The notes: a model not told the origin generated them from the sequence alone. Shown: positions 33,297 to 42,086, counted from the stretch's first letter. The stretch is 64,000 nucleotides of DNA from Herbiconiux sp. VKM Ac-1786 (GCF_015350805.1 NZ_JADKSG010000002.1:558001-622000); one strand, 5' to 3'. Made by a program: numbers and translations.

Positions 33297-34021
33297 TCGG
33301 GGCGACCGGGACGGGTGGACGGGGCGGGCGCGGGCGACTCGGTGCGCTCGGCCGACTCGGTGCCGGTGCGCGCCGGTTCGGGCCGGATCTCGTACGCGAA
33401 CGTTCCGGTGTACTCGTACACCCGCCCCACGAGGGGCGCCTCGATCACGGCGGTCACGCGCTGCGCGCCCTCCCCTGCGTTCGCGGCGTCGTCGAAGCGC
33501 TCGACGACGGTGACTCGCGGGGACAGCGCCGCGGGCAGTCGCACGAAGTGCCGCCCGACGCGCAGCTCGAGCGCGGTCGACGTGAGGTGCAGCTCGCCCC
33601 GCACGACCCGGGTCGCGAGCCGCACGCGGAAGCGCCGGTCGACGCCGAGGTGGTCGACCAGACCGTCGGCACCCGGGTTCTCGGCGGTGATCGCGTCGAC
33701 CATGGCCTGCGCTCCGCTGAGGAAGTGGAAACGGCGCACCGCGACGACTCCGGTGCGGCCGTCGCGGTCGACGAGCGGGGCGTTGATGATGCTGAAGGGC
33801 ACGTTGTGCTCCCACGCGGGGAACAGGATGCCCTGAGGGGCCAGCATCCGGAGCAGGGGCCAGAGCCAGCGCCTCGGGGTGCCGATCTGCTCGAACACCC
33901 CGCTGCCGTAGCCGCGGAAGCCGGGCCGGATGCCGCCGACGTAGCGCCTCACGACCGGATGCAGGTCGTCCAGGGCCGAGCCGGAGGTCAGCTCGTAGGG
34001 GGAACGCGCGCGGGCGACCAC
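33293..34021 (-). CDS. DUF4166 domain protein
   Basis: This 242-residue protein matches the DUF4166 family by its pattern: LHPVVRRYVGG near the N-terminus, then GVFEQIGTPRRWLWPLLRMLAPQGILFPAWEHNVPFSI, and VYEYTGTFAYEI near the end. No catalytic motif, signal peptide or membrane helix is apparent. The frame continues upstream through the DUF885 gene, but the GTG at 34021, three bases after that stop, gives a protein starting just before the domain. It is coupled by overlap to the epimerase gene. DUF4166 domains also occur fused to SDR proteins in other bacteria, which supports a joint role. Confidence 0.75.
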   Translation of the reverse strand: MVARARSPYELTSGSALDDLHPVVRRYVGGIRPGFRGYGSGVFEQIGTPRRWLWPLLRMLAPQGILFPAWEHNVPFSIINAPLVDRDGRTGVVAVRRFHFLSGAQAMVDAITAENPGADGLVDHLGVDRRFRVRLATRVVRGELHLTSTALELRVGRHFVRLPAALSPRVTVVERFDDAANAGEGAQRVTAVIEAPLVGRVYEYTGTFAYEIRPEPARTGTESAERTESPAPAPSTRPGRPE

Positions 34022-34023
34022 GA

Positions 34024-35691
34024 TCAGCCGAGGAGCGCGGTGCGCAGGGTGTCTAGGCCGACGCCGCCCAGGTCGAGGGCGCGGCGATGGAACTCCTTCG
34101 AGGAGAAGGCCTCCTTCTCGCGGGCGCGGAGGGTGTCGCGCACCTCCTCCCAGATGCGCTGGCCCACCTTGTAGGAGGGGGCCTGGCCGGGCCAGCCGAG
34201 GTAGCGGTTCACCTCGAAGCGGATGAACGCGTCGTCCATGTTCACGTTCTGGCGCATGAACTCCAGGGCGTACCCGGCGTCCCAGACGCCCTGCCCGTCC
34301 AGGCGCGGCTTCTGCAGGTGCACGCCGATGTCGAGCACCACGCGGGCCGCCCGCATGCGCTGGCCGTCGAGCATGCCGAGGCGGTCGGCCGGGTCGTCGA
34401 GGTAGCCGAGCTCCTCCATCAGGCGCTCGGCGTAGAGCGCCCAGCCCTCGGCGTGGCCGCTCGTGCCGGCGAGCTGGCGCCGCCAGGTGTTGAGCTTCGC
34501 GCGGTTGACCACGGCCTGGCCGATCTGCAGGTGGTGGCCGGGAACGCCCTCGTGGTAGACGGTGGTGAGCTCGCGCCAGGTGTCGAACTCGGTGACGCCC
34601 TCGGGCACCGACCACCACATGCGGCCGGGGCGGGAGAAGTCGTCTGTGGGGCCGGTGTAGTAGATGCCGCCCTCGTGGGTGGGGGCGATCATGCACTCGA
34701 TCGCCCGCACCTCCTCGGGGATGTCGAAGTGGGTCGCGCCGAGCTCGGCCACCGCGCGGTCGCTGGTCTCCTGCATCCAGACCCGCAGCGCCTCGGTGCC
34801 GTGGAGCTTTCGGGCCGGGTCTTCGTCGAGGAAGGCGATGGCCTCGAGGACGGACGCCCCGGGCTTGATCTCCTCGGCGATCGCCTCCTGCTCGCGCACC
34901 ATGCGCCCGAGCTCCTCGATGCCCCACTCGTAGGTCTCGTCGAGGTCGATCGTGGCACCCAGGAAACGCCGGGACTGGAGGGCGTAGAGCTCGCGGCCCA
35001 CCGCATCCTGCTCACCGGCGACCGGGGCCAGCTCGTTCTCGAGGAACTGGGCGAGCTTCGTGTAGGCCTCGGACGCGGTCTCGGCGGCACGGCCGAGGTC
35101 GCGGTGCAGCGCCTCGCCGACGCGGGCGGTGGCCTCGGCGCTCGTGGCGAAGGTGGTGAAGAAGCTGTCGGGGCCGGAGTTGGTGCGGGCCTGGGCGAGC
35201 ACCTCGAGCACCTGCCGGCGCGCGGGCACGACACCCTGCCGCATGCCCTCGCGCAGGGTGACGATGTAGCCGTTCACGGCCTCCTCGACGGCCGAGAGGC
35301 GCTTCGAGACGACGGCCCAGTCGTCTTCGGTCTCGGTGGGCATGAGGTCGAAGACCTCGCGGATGTGCTGGCTGGGCGAGTCGATCACGTTCAGGTCGCG
35401 CAGCTGCAGGCCGGCCTCGCTGCTCGCGAGGCTGAGCCGGAGCTCGTTCGAGAGGTCGGTCTTGGTGACCTCGTCGACGTCGTCGAGTGGCACGGCGCCC
35501 TCGAGCTCGGCGAGCACCGACCTCACGGCGGAGACGTAGCGCTCGTGGCCGGCGGGCGAGAGATCGCCGAACCGGTCGTTGACCTCGGTGCGGCCGATGT
35601 AGGTGCCGAGCACGGGCTCGAGCTCGACCACGGTGTCGACCCAGCGCTCGGCGATGCGGTCGATGTCGGTTGCAGGACGTACAGTGCTCAT
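34024..35691 (-). CDS. DUF885 family putative zinc metallopeptidase
   Basis: This 555-residue soluble protein has the HEGVPGHHLQ motif at 380-389, an HExxxH-like zinc site, with a candidate third ligand in GHAEGWALYAE (E415). GGIYYTGPTDDFSRPGRMWWSV and the C-terminal NRYLGWPGQAPSYKVGQRIWEEVR are family-typical. No signal peptide is seen, so it should act in the cytoplasm; the substrate is unknown. The ATG at 35691 lies six bases after a perfect damage-type promoter and lacks a Shine-Dalgarno site. It heads the operon with the DUF4166 and epimerase genes and is divergent from imuA'. Confidence 0.88.
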   Translation of the reverse strand: MSTVRPATDIDRIAERWVDTVVELEPVLGTYIGRTEVNDRFGDLSPAGHERYVSAVRSVLAELEGAVPLDDVDEVTKTDLSNELRLSLASSEAGLQLRDLNVIDSPSQHIREVFDLMPTETEDDWAVVSKRLSAVEEAVNGYIVTLREGMRQGVVPARRQVLEVLAQARTNSGPDSFFTTFATSAEATARVGEALHRDLGRAAETASEAYTKLAQFLENELAPVAGEQDAVGRELYALQSRRFLGATIDLDETYEWGIEELGRMVREQEAIAEEIKPGASVLEAIAFLDEDPARKLHGTEALRVWMQETSDRAVAELGATHFDIPEEVRAIECMIAPTHEGGIYYTGPTDDFSRPGRMWWSVPEGVTEFDTWRELTTVYHEGVPGHHLQIGQAVVNRAKLNTWRRQLAGTSGHAEGWALYAERLMEELGYLDDPADRLGMLDGQRMRAARVVLDIGVHLQKPRLDGQGVWDAGYALEFMRQNVNMDDAFIRFEVNRYLGWPGQAPSYKVGQRIWEEVRDTLRAREKEAFSSKEFHRRALDLGGVGLDTLRTALLG

Positions 35692-35697
35692 GATTCG

Positions 35698-35719
35698 ACC
35701 CTAGGGCACCCCACCGACA
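35698..35719 (-). promoter_or_regulatory. PafBC/RecA-NDp-type DNA-damage promoter of the DUF885 operon
   Basis: The minus strand reads TGTCGGTG, eight bases (GGGTGCCC), then TAGGGT, six bases before the DUF885 ATG. The spacing is the same as at uvrA, uvrB and polA. It lies 67 bases from the LexA box of the divergent imuA' promoter. Confidence 0.78.
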
Positions 35720-35777
35720 CCGGTCGTTGAGGGTTCTTCACAGGCCTCAGGATGCTCTGCACGACCGTCCCGCCCGA

Positions 35778-35806
35778 TTGACTTCTTCGAACATATGTTC
35801 GAATAT
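35778..35806 (+). promoter_or_regulatory. imuA'-imuB-dnaE2 promoter
   Basis: TTGACT at 35778-35783 and GAATAT at 35801-35806 are 17 bases apart, a good -35 and a fair -10. The -10 ends six bases before the imuA' ATG, so the mRNA is probably leaderless. The LexA box fills the spacer. Confidence 0.65.
35787..35802. promoter_or_regulatory. LexA box (SOS operator)
   Basis: TCGAACATATGTTCGA is a perfect 16-base palindrome and matches the Gram-positive/actinobacterial SOS box, TCGAAC-N4-GTTCGA. It overlaps the -35/-10 spacer of imuA', so LexA bound here would block RNA polymerase. Confidence 0.93.
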
Positions 35807-35812
35807 GGGGCC

Positions 35813-36568
35813 ATGACCGATGCCGCACTCGACGTCTCCTCCCCCGCTCCGGCGGGCGAGGAGATCCGGGCGCTGCAGTCGCGCATCAGCCAGATGCAGG
35901 CCACCAAGCTCGACACGCGGGCGGTGCGCACCCATCCGGCGATCGCGCCCCTGCTGCCCGGCGGCTCGCTGCGCGCCGGGGCCGCCTACTCGGTCGAGAG
36001 CTCGACCGCGCTCGTGATGGCGCTGATGGCGGGGCCCTCGGCCGACGGCATCTGGTGCGGGGTCGTCGGGCTGCCCGACTTCGGGGTCGAGGCGGCCTCC
36101 CGGTTCGGGGTCGACCTGGAGCGGCTGGCGCTGGTGCCGCATCCGGGAGACGAGTGGCTCACCGTCACCGCGGCGATGGCCGACGTGGTGGGAGTCGTCG
36201 TGACCCGGGTGCCGGGGCGGGTGCCCGACGCCGCGATGGCCCGGCTGCAGGCGCGCATCCGGCAGCGTGAGGCGACGCTGATCGTGCTCGGCGACTGGCC
36301 GCAGAGCGAGGCGACGCTGCGCATCACCGAGAGCACGTGGACGGGCATCGGCTCGGGGCACGGCTACCTGGCGGGGCGGCAGGCGATGGTGTCGGTCACG
36401 GCGCGCACGGGCAACGGGCGGCCGCGGCGGGGGCGGCTGTGGCTGCCCGACGGCGACGAGCTGTTCCGGCCGGTGATGGAGCTGCCGGGGCTGGCGGCTG
36501 TGCCGCCGGTCGACGGTCGTCGTGAGACACCTGCCTCCCTGAGACTGCTTCACGAGGTGAACGGATGA
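35813..36568 (+). CDS. imuA: ImuA'-like mutasome accessory protein
   Basis: This 251-residue protein stands where ImuA' is found in the actinobacterial damage-inducible mutasome. It has a RecA-like general pattern (LPGGSLRAGAAYSVESSTALVMALMAGPSADGIWCGVVGLPDFG), but the P-loop lysine and glycines are gone (VESSTAL), so ATP binding is doubtful. In mycobacteria ImuA' and ImuB link DnaE2 to the replication clamp for mutagenic bypass. An ATG at 35795 lies inside the LexA box and would be upstream of transcription; the ATG at 35813 is better. The stop overlaps the imuB start as ATGA. Confidence 0.85.
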   Translation: MTDAALDVSSPAPAGEEIRALQSRISQMQATKLDTRAVRTHPAIAPLLPGGSLRAGAAYSVESSTALVMALMAGPSADGIWCGVVGLPDFGVEAASRFGVDLERLALVPHPGDEWLTVTAAMADVVGVVVTRVPGRVPDAAMARLQARIRQREATLIVLGDWPQSEATLRITESTWTGIGSGHGYLAGRQAMVSVTARTGNGRPRRGRLWLPDGDELFRPVMELPGLAAVPPVDGRRETPASLRLLHEVNG

Positions 36569-38364
36569 GCGCGGGGGCGGCCGCCGGGGCCGTGCGCACG
36601 ATGGTGCTGTGGTGCCCCGACTGGCCGGTGGCGGCCGCGGCCGAGGCCGAGGGGCTGACGCTCGACGACCCGATCGCGGTGATCGAGAATGGGCTGGTCT
36701 ACGCCTGCTCCGAGGGGGCGCGCTCCGACGGGGTGCGCCGTGGGCTGCGACTGCGGGAGGCGCAGGCGCGGAGCCCTCGGCTGCGGGACTTCCCCTACGA
36801 CCCGGTGCGGGTGAACCGCGCCTTCGAGCCGCTGATCGGTGCCCTCGAGGAGATGAGCCCGAACGTGCAGGTCATGCGCGCGGGCAGCTGCGCCCTCCGT
36901 GCCCGCGGCCCGAAGCGGTTCTACGGCAGCGAGCACGCGGCGGCCCTCGCCTTCCTCGAGCGCTTCGCCGAGCTCGGCGTCACGGAGGCCAGGGTCGGTG
37001 TGGCCGACGGGCTGTTCGCGGCCGAGCAGGCGGCGCGGCTGCCGGGGGTCGACCTCATCCGCATCGTGCCGGAGGGGGCCTCGCCCGAGTTCCTCGCCCG
37101 GCTGCCGCTGCAGCTGCTGGCAGAGGACGAGCTCTGCGCCCTGCTCTGGCGCCTCGGCATCCGCACCCTGGGCGACTTCGCGCGGCTGCCGGCCGAAGAC
37201 GTGCGGTCCCGTTTCGGCGAGCCGGGGGCGCGGGCGCACGAGCGGGCGAGCGGCACCGACCCGCGGCGGGTGATCCCCCGCGTCCCGCCCGAGGTGCGGG
37301 AGAGCGTCAACGCCTTCGAGCCGCCGCTGGAGCGCATCGACCAGATCACCTTCAGCATCCGGGCCGAGGCCGACCGCTTCGTCGGCGAGCTCGCGGCGGC
37401 CCGCCTGGTCTGCACCGAGCTGCGCGTCGAGATCGCGACCGAGCGTGGCGAGGTGCGGGAGCGCACCTGGCTGCATCCGCGCTGGTTCGGCGCGAGCGAC
37501 GTGGTCGACCGGGTGCGCTGGCAGCTGCAGGGCGGCAGCACCATCGAGAGCACGCTCTCGGCCCCGGTCGTGCGGGTGCGGCTCACCGCCGAGACGGTCG
37601 ACGACAGCGCCCGCCACGAGACCGGGCTCTGGGGCACGGGCTCCGAGGAGCGCATCCACCACGGCCTCTCCCGCGTGCAGAGCATCGTGGGCCACGAGGG
37701 CGTGCTCACGGCCTCCATCGGCGGAGGCCGCTCCCCGCGCGAGCGGCAGCTCCTCGTCCCGTGGGGCGACCGCCCCGCGACTCCCGCCGCCCCCGGACGC
37801 ACCGCGCCCACCATGCCCCGCACCGCGCCCGCCGCGGCCCTCTCCACGCCCGCCGCGCCCACCCTGCCCGGCACCGCGACCGCTGCGTCCCGCACCGCGC
37901 CCTCCGGCTCGCGGATAGCGCTGGCGGGCACCGAAGCCATGATCGAACCCGCGGTGACGCGCGCCGCTGTCCGGCCGACGTCGGCCGGCGGGCGACGGCG
38001 CGGGCCGAAGAGCTCCGCCGGGGCCGAGGTGGCGCCCTGGCCGGGCAGCCTCCCGCCCCCGCTGCCGACCACGGTGTTCGAGCAGCGTCGCCAGGTGCTG
38101 CTCATGACGGGCCGGAACGAGCTGGTCGACGTCGACGAGTCCGGTGAGCTCGTCGGGGTTCCCGCCCGCTTCTCCCCCGACGTCTCCAGCCGGTCGCTCC
38201 GCCCGGTGCAGGCCTGGGCCGGCCCCTGGCCGGTCTCCGAGCGCTGGTGGGACAGCCGCAAGGCCCGCCGCGTCGACCGCCTCCAGCTCGTCGACGCCGA
38301 CGGCGTCGCCTGGCTCCTCGCCCTCGACCGCCACCTCTGGTGGGCGGAGGCCCGCTATGACTGA
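36565..38364 (+). CDS. imuB: ImuB, catalytically inactive Y-family polymerase homologue
   Basis: This 599-residue protein has the Y-family fold (palm/fingers about residues 12-240, little finger about 250-370) but lacks the metal-binding acids: the usual DMDAFFA is LWCPDWPVA and the SIDE motif is replaced by RAGSCALRA. A clamp-binding-like QLLVPWGD lies at 395-402. An Ala/Pro/Thr-rich disordered linker runs from about 405 to 475, and a DUF6504-like domain ends the protein. In the mycobacterial mutasome ImuB is the hub binding the beta clamp, ImuA' and DnaE2. It overlaps imuA' by four bases. Confidence 0.9.
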   Translation: MSAGAAAGAVRTMVLWCPDWPVAAAAEAEGLTLDDPIAVIENGLVYACSEGARSDGVRRGLRLREAQARSPRLRDFPYDPVRVNRAFEPLIGALEEMSPNVQVMRAGSCALRARGPKRFYGSEHAAALAFLERFAELGVTEARVGVADGLFAAEQAARLPGVDLIRIVPEGASPEFLARLPLQLLAEDELCALLWRLGIRTLGDFARLPAEDVRSRFGEPGARAHERASGTDPRRVIPRVPPEVRESVNAFEPPLERIDQITFSIRAEADRFVGELAAARLVCTELRVEIATERGEVRERTWLHPRWFGASDVVDRVRWQLQGGSTIESTLSAPVVRVRLTAETVDDSARHETGLWGTGSEERIHHGLSRVQSIVGHEGVLTASIGGGRSPRERQLLVPWGDRPATPAAPGRTAPTMPRTAPAAALSTPAAPTLPGTATAASRTAPSGSRIALAGTEAMIEPAVTRAAVRPTSAGGRRRGPKSSAGAEVAPWPGSLPPPLPTTVFEQRRQVLLMTGRNELVDVDESGELVGVPARFSPDVSSRSLRPVQAWAGPWPVSERWWDSRKARRVDRLQLVDADGVAWLLALDRHLWWAEARYD

Positions 38365-38418
38365 CCACCGACCCGCCCACCACCGACCCGCCGGCCGCAC
38401 ACGAACGAAGGGGTGCTG

Positions 38419-41400
38419 ATGGGCTTCAACAATCCCGCGATCCCGTGGTCGGAGCTCGAGCGCACCCTGTCCGACCGCACGAGGCCCGGCCCGCCGCCCG
38501 GTGACGGGGTGACCGAGTCCGCCAAGCGGGCGCCCTACGATCCCGAGGCCGCCGAGAGCGCCGAGCCGACAGAGCCCGCCGAGCCGTCGGTGCCCTACGC
38601 CGAACTGCACGTGCACTCCAACTTCAGCTTCCTCGACGGCGCCTCCTCCCCCGAGACCCTCATCGAGGAGGCAGCCCGCCTGCGCCTGAACGCCCTCGCC
38701 CTCACCGATCATGACGGCTTCTACGGCATCGTCCGCTTCGCCGAGGCCGCCGAGAAGCACGACGTCGCCACGGTCTTCGGGGCTGAGCTCTCGCTCGACC
38801 TCAGCAAGCCGCAGAACGGCGTCGCCGACCCCGAGGGCTCCCACCTGCTCGTGCTCGCCCGCAGGAAGGAGGGCTACCACCGCCTCGCCGGCGCCATCAC
38901 CTCCGCCCAGCTCGCCCCGCAGGCCGAGAAGGGCCGCCCGCTCTACGACCTCGACGAGCTCGCCGCCCAGGCGCACGGCGACTGGCTGGTGCTCACCGGC
39001 TGCCGCAAGGGCCCCGTGCGCCAGGCGCTCGAGTTCGAGGGGGTCGACGGCGCCGCCCGCGAGGTCGACCGGCTCGTCGCCCTGTTCGGCCGGGAGAACG
39101 TGCTGGTCGAGCTCACCGACCGGGGCGATCCGCTCGACAGCACCCGCAACGACGCCCTGGCCGGCATCGCCGAGCAGCAGGGTCTCGGCACGGTCGCCAC
39201 CGGCAACGTGCACTACGCCACCACGAAGCAGCACCGGCTCTCCCAGGCCCTGGCCGCGGTGCGCGCCCGCCGCAGCCTCGACGAGCTCGACGGCTGGCTG
39301 CCCGCCGCGCCCACCGCCCACCTCCGCTCCGGCGCCGAGATGACCCGGCGCTTCGCCCGCTACCCGGGCGCCGTCGAGCGCACCGTCGAGGTGGCGGCCG
39401 ACCTGTCCTTCCAGCTCCGCATGGCGAAGCCGCGGCTCCCCCGGCAGAAGGTGCCCGAGGGCCACACCCCCATGTCGTGGCTGCGCAAGCTCGTGCTCGA
39501 CGCCATCCCGCGCAAGTACCCGCGCGCCAGTGCCGACGACCTGGCGCGCATCGATCGCGAGCTCGACGTGATCGAGCTGAAGGACTTCCCGGGCTACTTC
39601 CTCATCGTCTACGACATCGTGCGCGAGGCCCGCAGCCGTGGCATCCTCTGTCAGGGCCGCGGCTCGGCGGCGAACTCAGCGGTCTGCTACCTGCTCGACA
39701 TCACCGCGGTCGACGCGATCGCCCGCGAGCTGCCCTTCGAGCGCTTCCTGTCGAGCATGCGCGACGAGGAGCCCGACATCGACGTCGACTTCGACTCCGA
39801 GCGCCGCGAGGAGGTCATCCAGTACGTCTACGAGAAGTACGGTCGCCGCAACGCCGCCCAGGTGGCGAACGTCATCCAGTACCGCCCCAAGTTCGCGGTG
39901 CGCGACATGGCGAAGGCGCTCGGCCACAGCCCGGGCCAGCAGGACGCCTGGTCGAAGCAGATCGAGCGCTGGGGCCCGGCCGTCGAGAGCGACGACCACG
40001 ACATCCCCGACGAGGTGATCGCCCTCGCCACCGAGGTGCTGAAGTTCCCGCGGCACCTCGGCATCCACTCCGGCGGCATGGTGCTCACCGACCGCCCGGT
40101 GGGCGAGGTGTGCCCGATCGAGAACGGGCGCATGGCCGACCGCACGGTGCTCCAGTGGGACAAGGACGACTGCGCCTGGATGGGCCTCGTCAAGTTCGAC
40201 CTGCTCGGGCTCGGCATGCTCTCGGCGCTGCAGTACTGCTTCGACCTCGTGCACGAGTCGACCGGCCGGCGGTGGACCCTCGACACCCTCCCCAAGGAGG
40301 AGGAAGCGGTCTACGACATGCTCTGCCGGGCCGACTCCATCGGCGTCTTCCAGGTGGAGAGCCGGGCGCAGATGGGCACGCTCCCCCGCCTGCAGCCCCG
40401 CGCCTTCTACGACCTCGTGGTGGAGATCGCGCTGATCCGTCCCGGTCCGATCCAGGGCGGGGCCGTGCATCCGTACATCAGGCGCAAGCTCGGGCAGGAG
40501 CCGGTGACCTACCTGCACCCCAAGCTCAAACCGGTGCTCGAGCGCACGCTCGGGGTGCCGCTGTTCCAGGAGCAGCTGATGCAGATGGCCATGGCCGTCG
40601 GCGACTGCTCCGCGGAGGACGCCGACCTGCTCCGGCGGGCGATGGGCTCCAAGCGCGGCCTCGAGAAGATCTCGAGCCTGCGCGAGAAGCTCTACGAGGG
40701 CATGGCGAACAACGGCATCAACGCGGCCGACTCCGACGTCATCTACACGAAGATCGAGGCGTTCGCGAACTTCGGCTTCGCCGAGAGCCACTCCACGAGC
40801 TTCGCCCTGCTGGTCTACGCGAGCTCGTGGATCAAGCTGCACTACCCCGCCGCCTTCCTCGCCGGGCTGCTGCGCGCGCAGCCGATGGGCTTCTACTCGC
40901 CTCAGACCCTCACGGCGGATGCTCGGCGGCACGGCGTCGAGGTGCGACGCCCCGACATCCAGCGCTCGGGCGTGCAGGCCGGTCTCGAACCGCTGCTGCT
41001 GTCCGCCCAGCGCGATGCCGCCCAGCGCGATGCCGCCGACAGTAAGGCCCCCGATGGCGATGCCGGGCCGGTGGCCGTCGTGGCCGAGACCGGGCTGGAC
41101 GCCTGCCTGCACGAGCCGCCGCCGGTGCCGAAGGTCTTCGACCGCTCGAAGCCCGACCGTACGGCCGAGCACCGCCGCGACGGCAACGTCGCCGTGCGGC
41201 TGGGCCTCGACGAGGTGACCTCGATCGGCACCACGCTCGCCGAGCGGATCGTCGCCGAGCGCGACGAGAACGGGCTCTACCTGAGCATGGCCGATCTGGC
41301 GCGGCGGGTGGGGCTCACCACTCCGCAGCTCGAGGCGCTCGCCACCGCCGGCGCGTTCGAGAGCGTCGGGCTGACCAAGCGGGAGGCGCTGTGGGAGGCG

Positions 41401-41892
41401 GGCAACGCGGCGCAGGAGAAGGCGGAGTACCTGCCGGGCACCTTCGTGTCGGTGCAGCCGCCGCTGCTGCCGATGCTCTCGGCCGAGGAGCAGGTGGTCT
41501 ACGACCTGTGGGCGACGGGCATCTCGCCCGACGACCATCCGCTGGCGCACGCGCGGGCCGAGCTGCGGAGGCGCGGCGCGCTCTCGGTGGGTGACCTCGC
41601 GACGGCCGAGAACGGGCGGCGGATCGAGGTGGGCGGGGTGGTGACGCACCGGCAGCGTCCGGCGACGGCGAGCGGCATCACGTTCATGAACATCGAGGAC
41701 GAGACGGGCATCCTGAACGTGATCTGCGGCGTCGGCATCTGGAAGCGCTACCGCCGCATCGCCCGGGACTCGCCGGCGCTAGTGGTGCGCGGCATCCTCG
41801 AGCGCACTGACGAGGGCATCACGAACCTCGTGGCCGACCAGCTCGAGCCCCTCACCCTCGCCGCCAAGACCTCCTCCCGCGACTTCCGCTGA
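38419..41892 (+). CDS. dnaE2: Error-prone DNA polymerase DnaE2
   Basis: This 1157-residue C-family polymerase carries out damage-induced mutagenic synthesis. An N-terminal PHP domain follows a disordered stretch (YAELHVHSNFSFLDGASSPETLIEEA, about residues 57-82). The catalytic site includes GRGSAANS and P452-DIDVDFD (D453, D455, D457). FGFAESHSTSFALLVYASSWIKLHYP is a conserved alpha-subunit motif, and an OB fold is at the C-terminus (INVICGVGIWKRYRRI). The ATG at 38419 has AAGGGG upstream; a GTG six bases earlier is possible. It lies 54 bases after imuB and shares the LexA-controlled promoter. Confidence 0.95.
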   Translation: MGFNNPAIPWSELERTLSDRTRPGPPPGDGVTESAKRAPYDPEAAESAEPTEPAEPSVPYAELHVHSNFSFLDGASSPETLIEEAARLRLNALALTDHDGFYGIVRFAEAAEKHDVATVFGAELSLDLSKPQNGVADPEGSHLLVLARRKEGYHRLAGAITSAQLAPQAEKGRPLYDLDELAAQAHGDWLVLTGCRKGPVRQALEFEGVDGAAREVDRLVALFGRENVLVELTDRGDPLDSTRNDALAGIAEQQGLGTVATGNVHYATTKQHRLSQALAAVRARRSLDELDGWLPAAPTAHLRSGAEMTRRFARYPGAVERTVEVAADLSFQLRMAKPRLPRQKVPEGHTPMSWLRKLVLDAIPRKYPRASADDLARIDRELDVIELKDFPGYFLIVYDIVREARSRGILCQGRGSAANSAVCYLLDITAVDAIARELPFERFLSSMRDEEPDIDVDFDSERREEVIQYVYEKYGRRNAAQVANVIQYRPKFAVRDMAKALGHSPGQQDAWSKQIERWGPAVESDDHDIPDEVIALATEVLKFPRHLGIHSGGMVLTDRPVGEVCPIENGRMADRTVLQWDKDDCAWMGLVKFDLLGLGMLSALQYCFDLVHESTGRRWTLDTLPKEEEAVYDMLCRADSIGVFQVESRAQMGTLPRLQPRAFYDLVVEIALIRPGPIQGGAVHPYIRRKLGQEPVTYLHPKLKPVLERTLGVPLFQEQLMQMAMAVGDCSAEDADLLRRAMGSKRGLEKISSLREKLYEGMANNGINAADSDVIYTKIEAFANFGFAESHSTSFALLVYASSWIKLHYPAAFLAGLLRAQPMGFYSPQTLTADARRHGVEVRRPDIQRSGVQAGLEPLLLSAQRDAAQRDAADSKAPDGDAGPVAVVAETGLDACLHEPPPVPKVFDRSKPDRTAEHRRDGNVAVRLGLDEVTSIGTTLAERIVAERDENGLYLSMADLARRVGLTTPQLEALATAGAFESVGLTKREALWEAGNAAQEKAEYLPGTFVSVQPPLLPMLSAEEQVVYDLWATGISPDDHPLAHARAELRRRGALSVGDLATAENGRRIEVGGVVTHRQRPATASGITFMNIEDETGILNVICGVGIWKRYRRIARDSPALVVRGILERTDEGITNLVADQLEPLTLAAKTSSRDFR

Positions 41893-41921
41893 CCCCGCCC
41901 GCCCGCTCCACCTCACGCATG

Positions 41922-41983
41922 TCGCGAGTGGTCACTTTCGGCCGCAGAACCCCGTGTTTCGCGCCAAAAGTGACCACTCGCGA
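41922..41983. repeat. 17-base inverted repeat (hairpin element)
   Basis: The arm TCGCGAGTGGTCACTTT (41922-41938) has a perfect reverse complement at 41967-41983, with a 28-base spacer. It begins 30 bases after the dnaE2 stop. It could act as a bidirectional terminator, but its long exact arms and loop resemble a dispersed intergenic repeat. Confidence 0.75.
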
Positions 41984-41994
41984 AGAACGGAGAT

Positions 41995-42086
41995 GGGAGG
42001 ACGCGCGAGGTGGAAGCGGGAGGGCGCGCGAGGGGGCAGTGGGAGGACGCGCGAGGGAGAAGCGGGAGGGCGCGCAGCGGGGCGGC
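41995..42086. repeat. Four tandem 23-base GC-rich units
   Basis: Each unit begins GGGAGG followed by a CGCGCGAGG-like core; units start at 41995, 42018, 42041 and 42064. Units 1 and 3 share GGGAGGACGCGCGAGG and units 2 and 4 share GGGAGGGCGCGC, so it looks like a duplicated 46-base pair of units. A 23-base period is not a multiple of three, which argues against coding repeats. There are no conserved repeats with unique spacers, so it is not a CRISPR. Confidence 0.7.

Noticed and set aside
35795-35812. ATG at 35795 as the imuA' start
   Set aside because: It lies inside the LexA operator and upstream of the likely transcription start. The ATG at 35813 is correctly placed.
41995-42086. Tandem repeats as a CRISPR array
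   Set aside because: The units abut each other with no unique spacers, and no cas gene is near.
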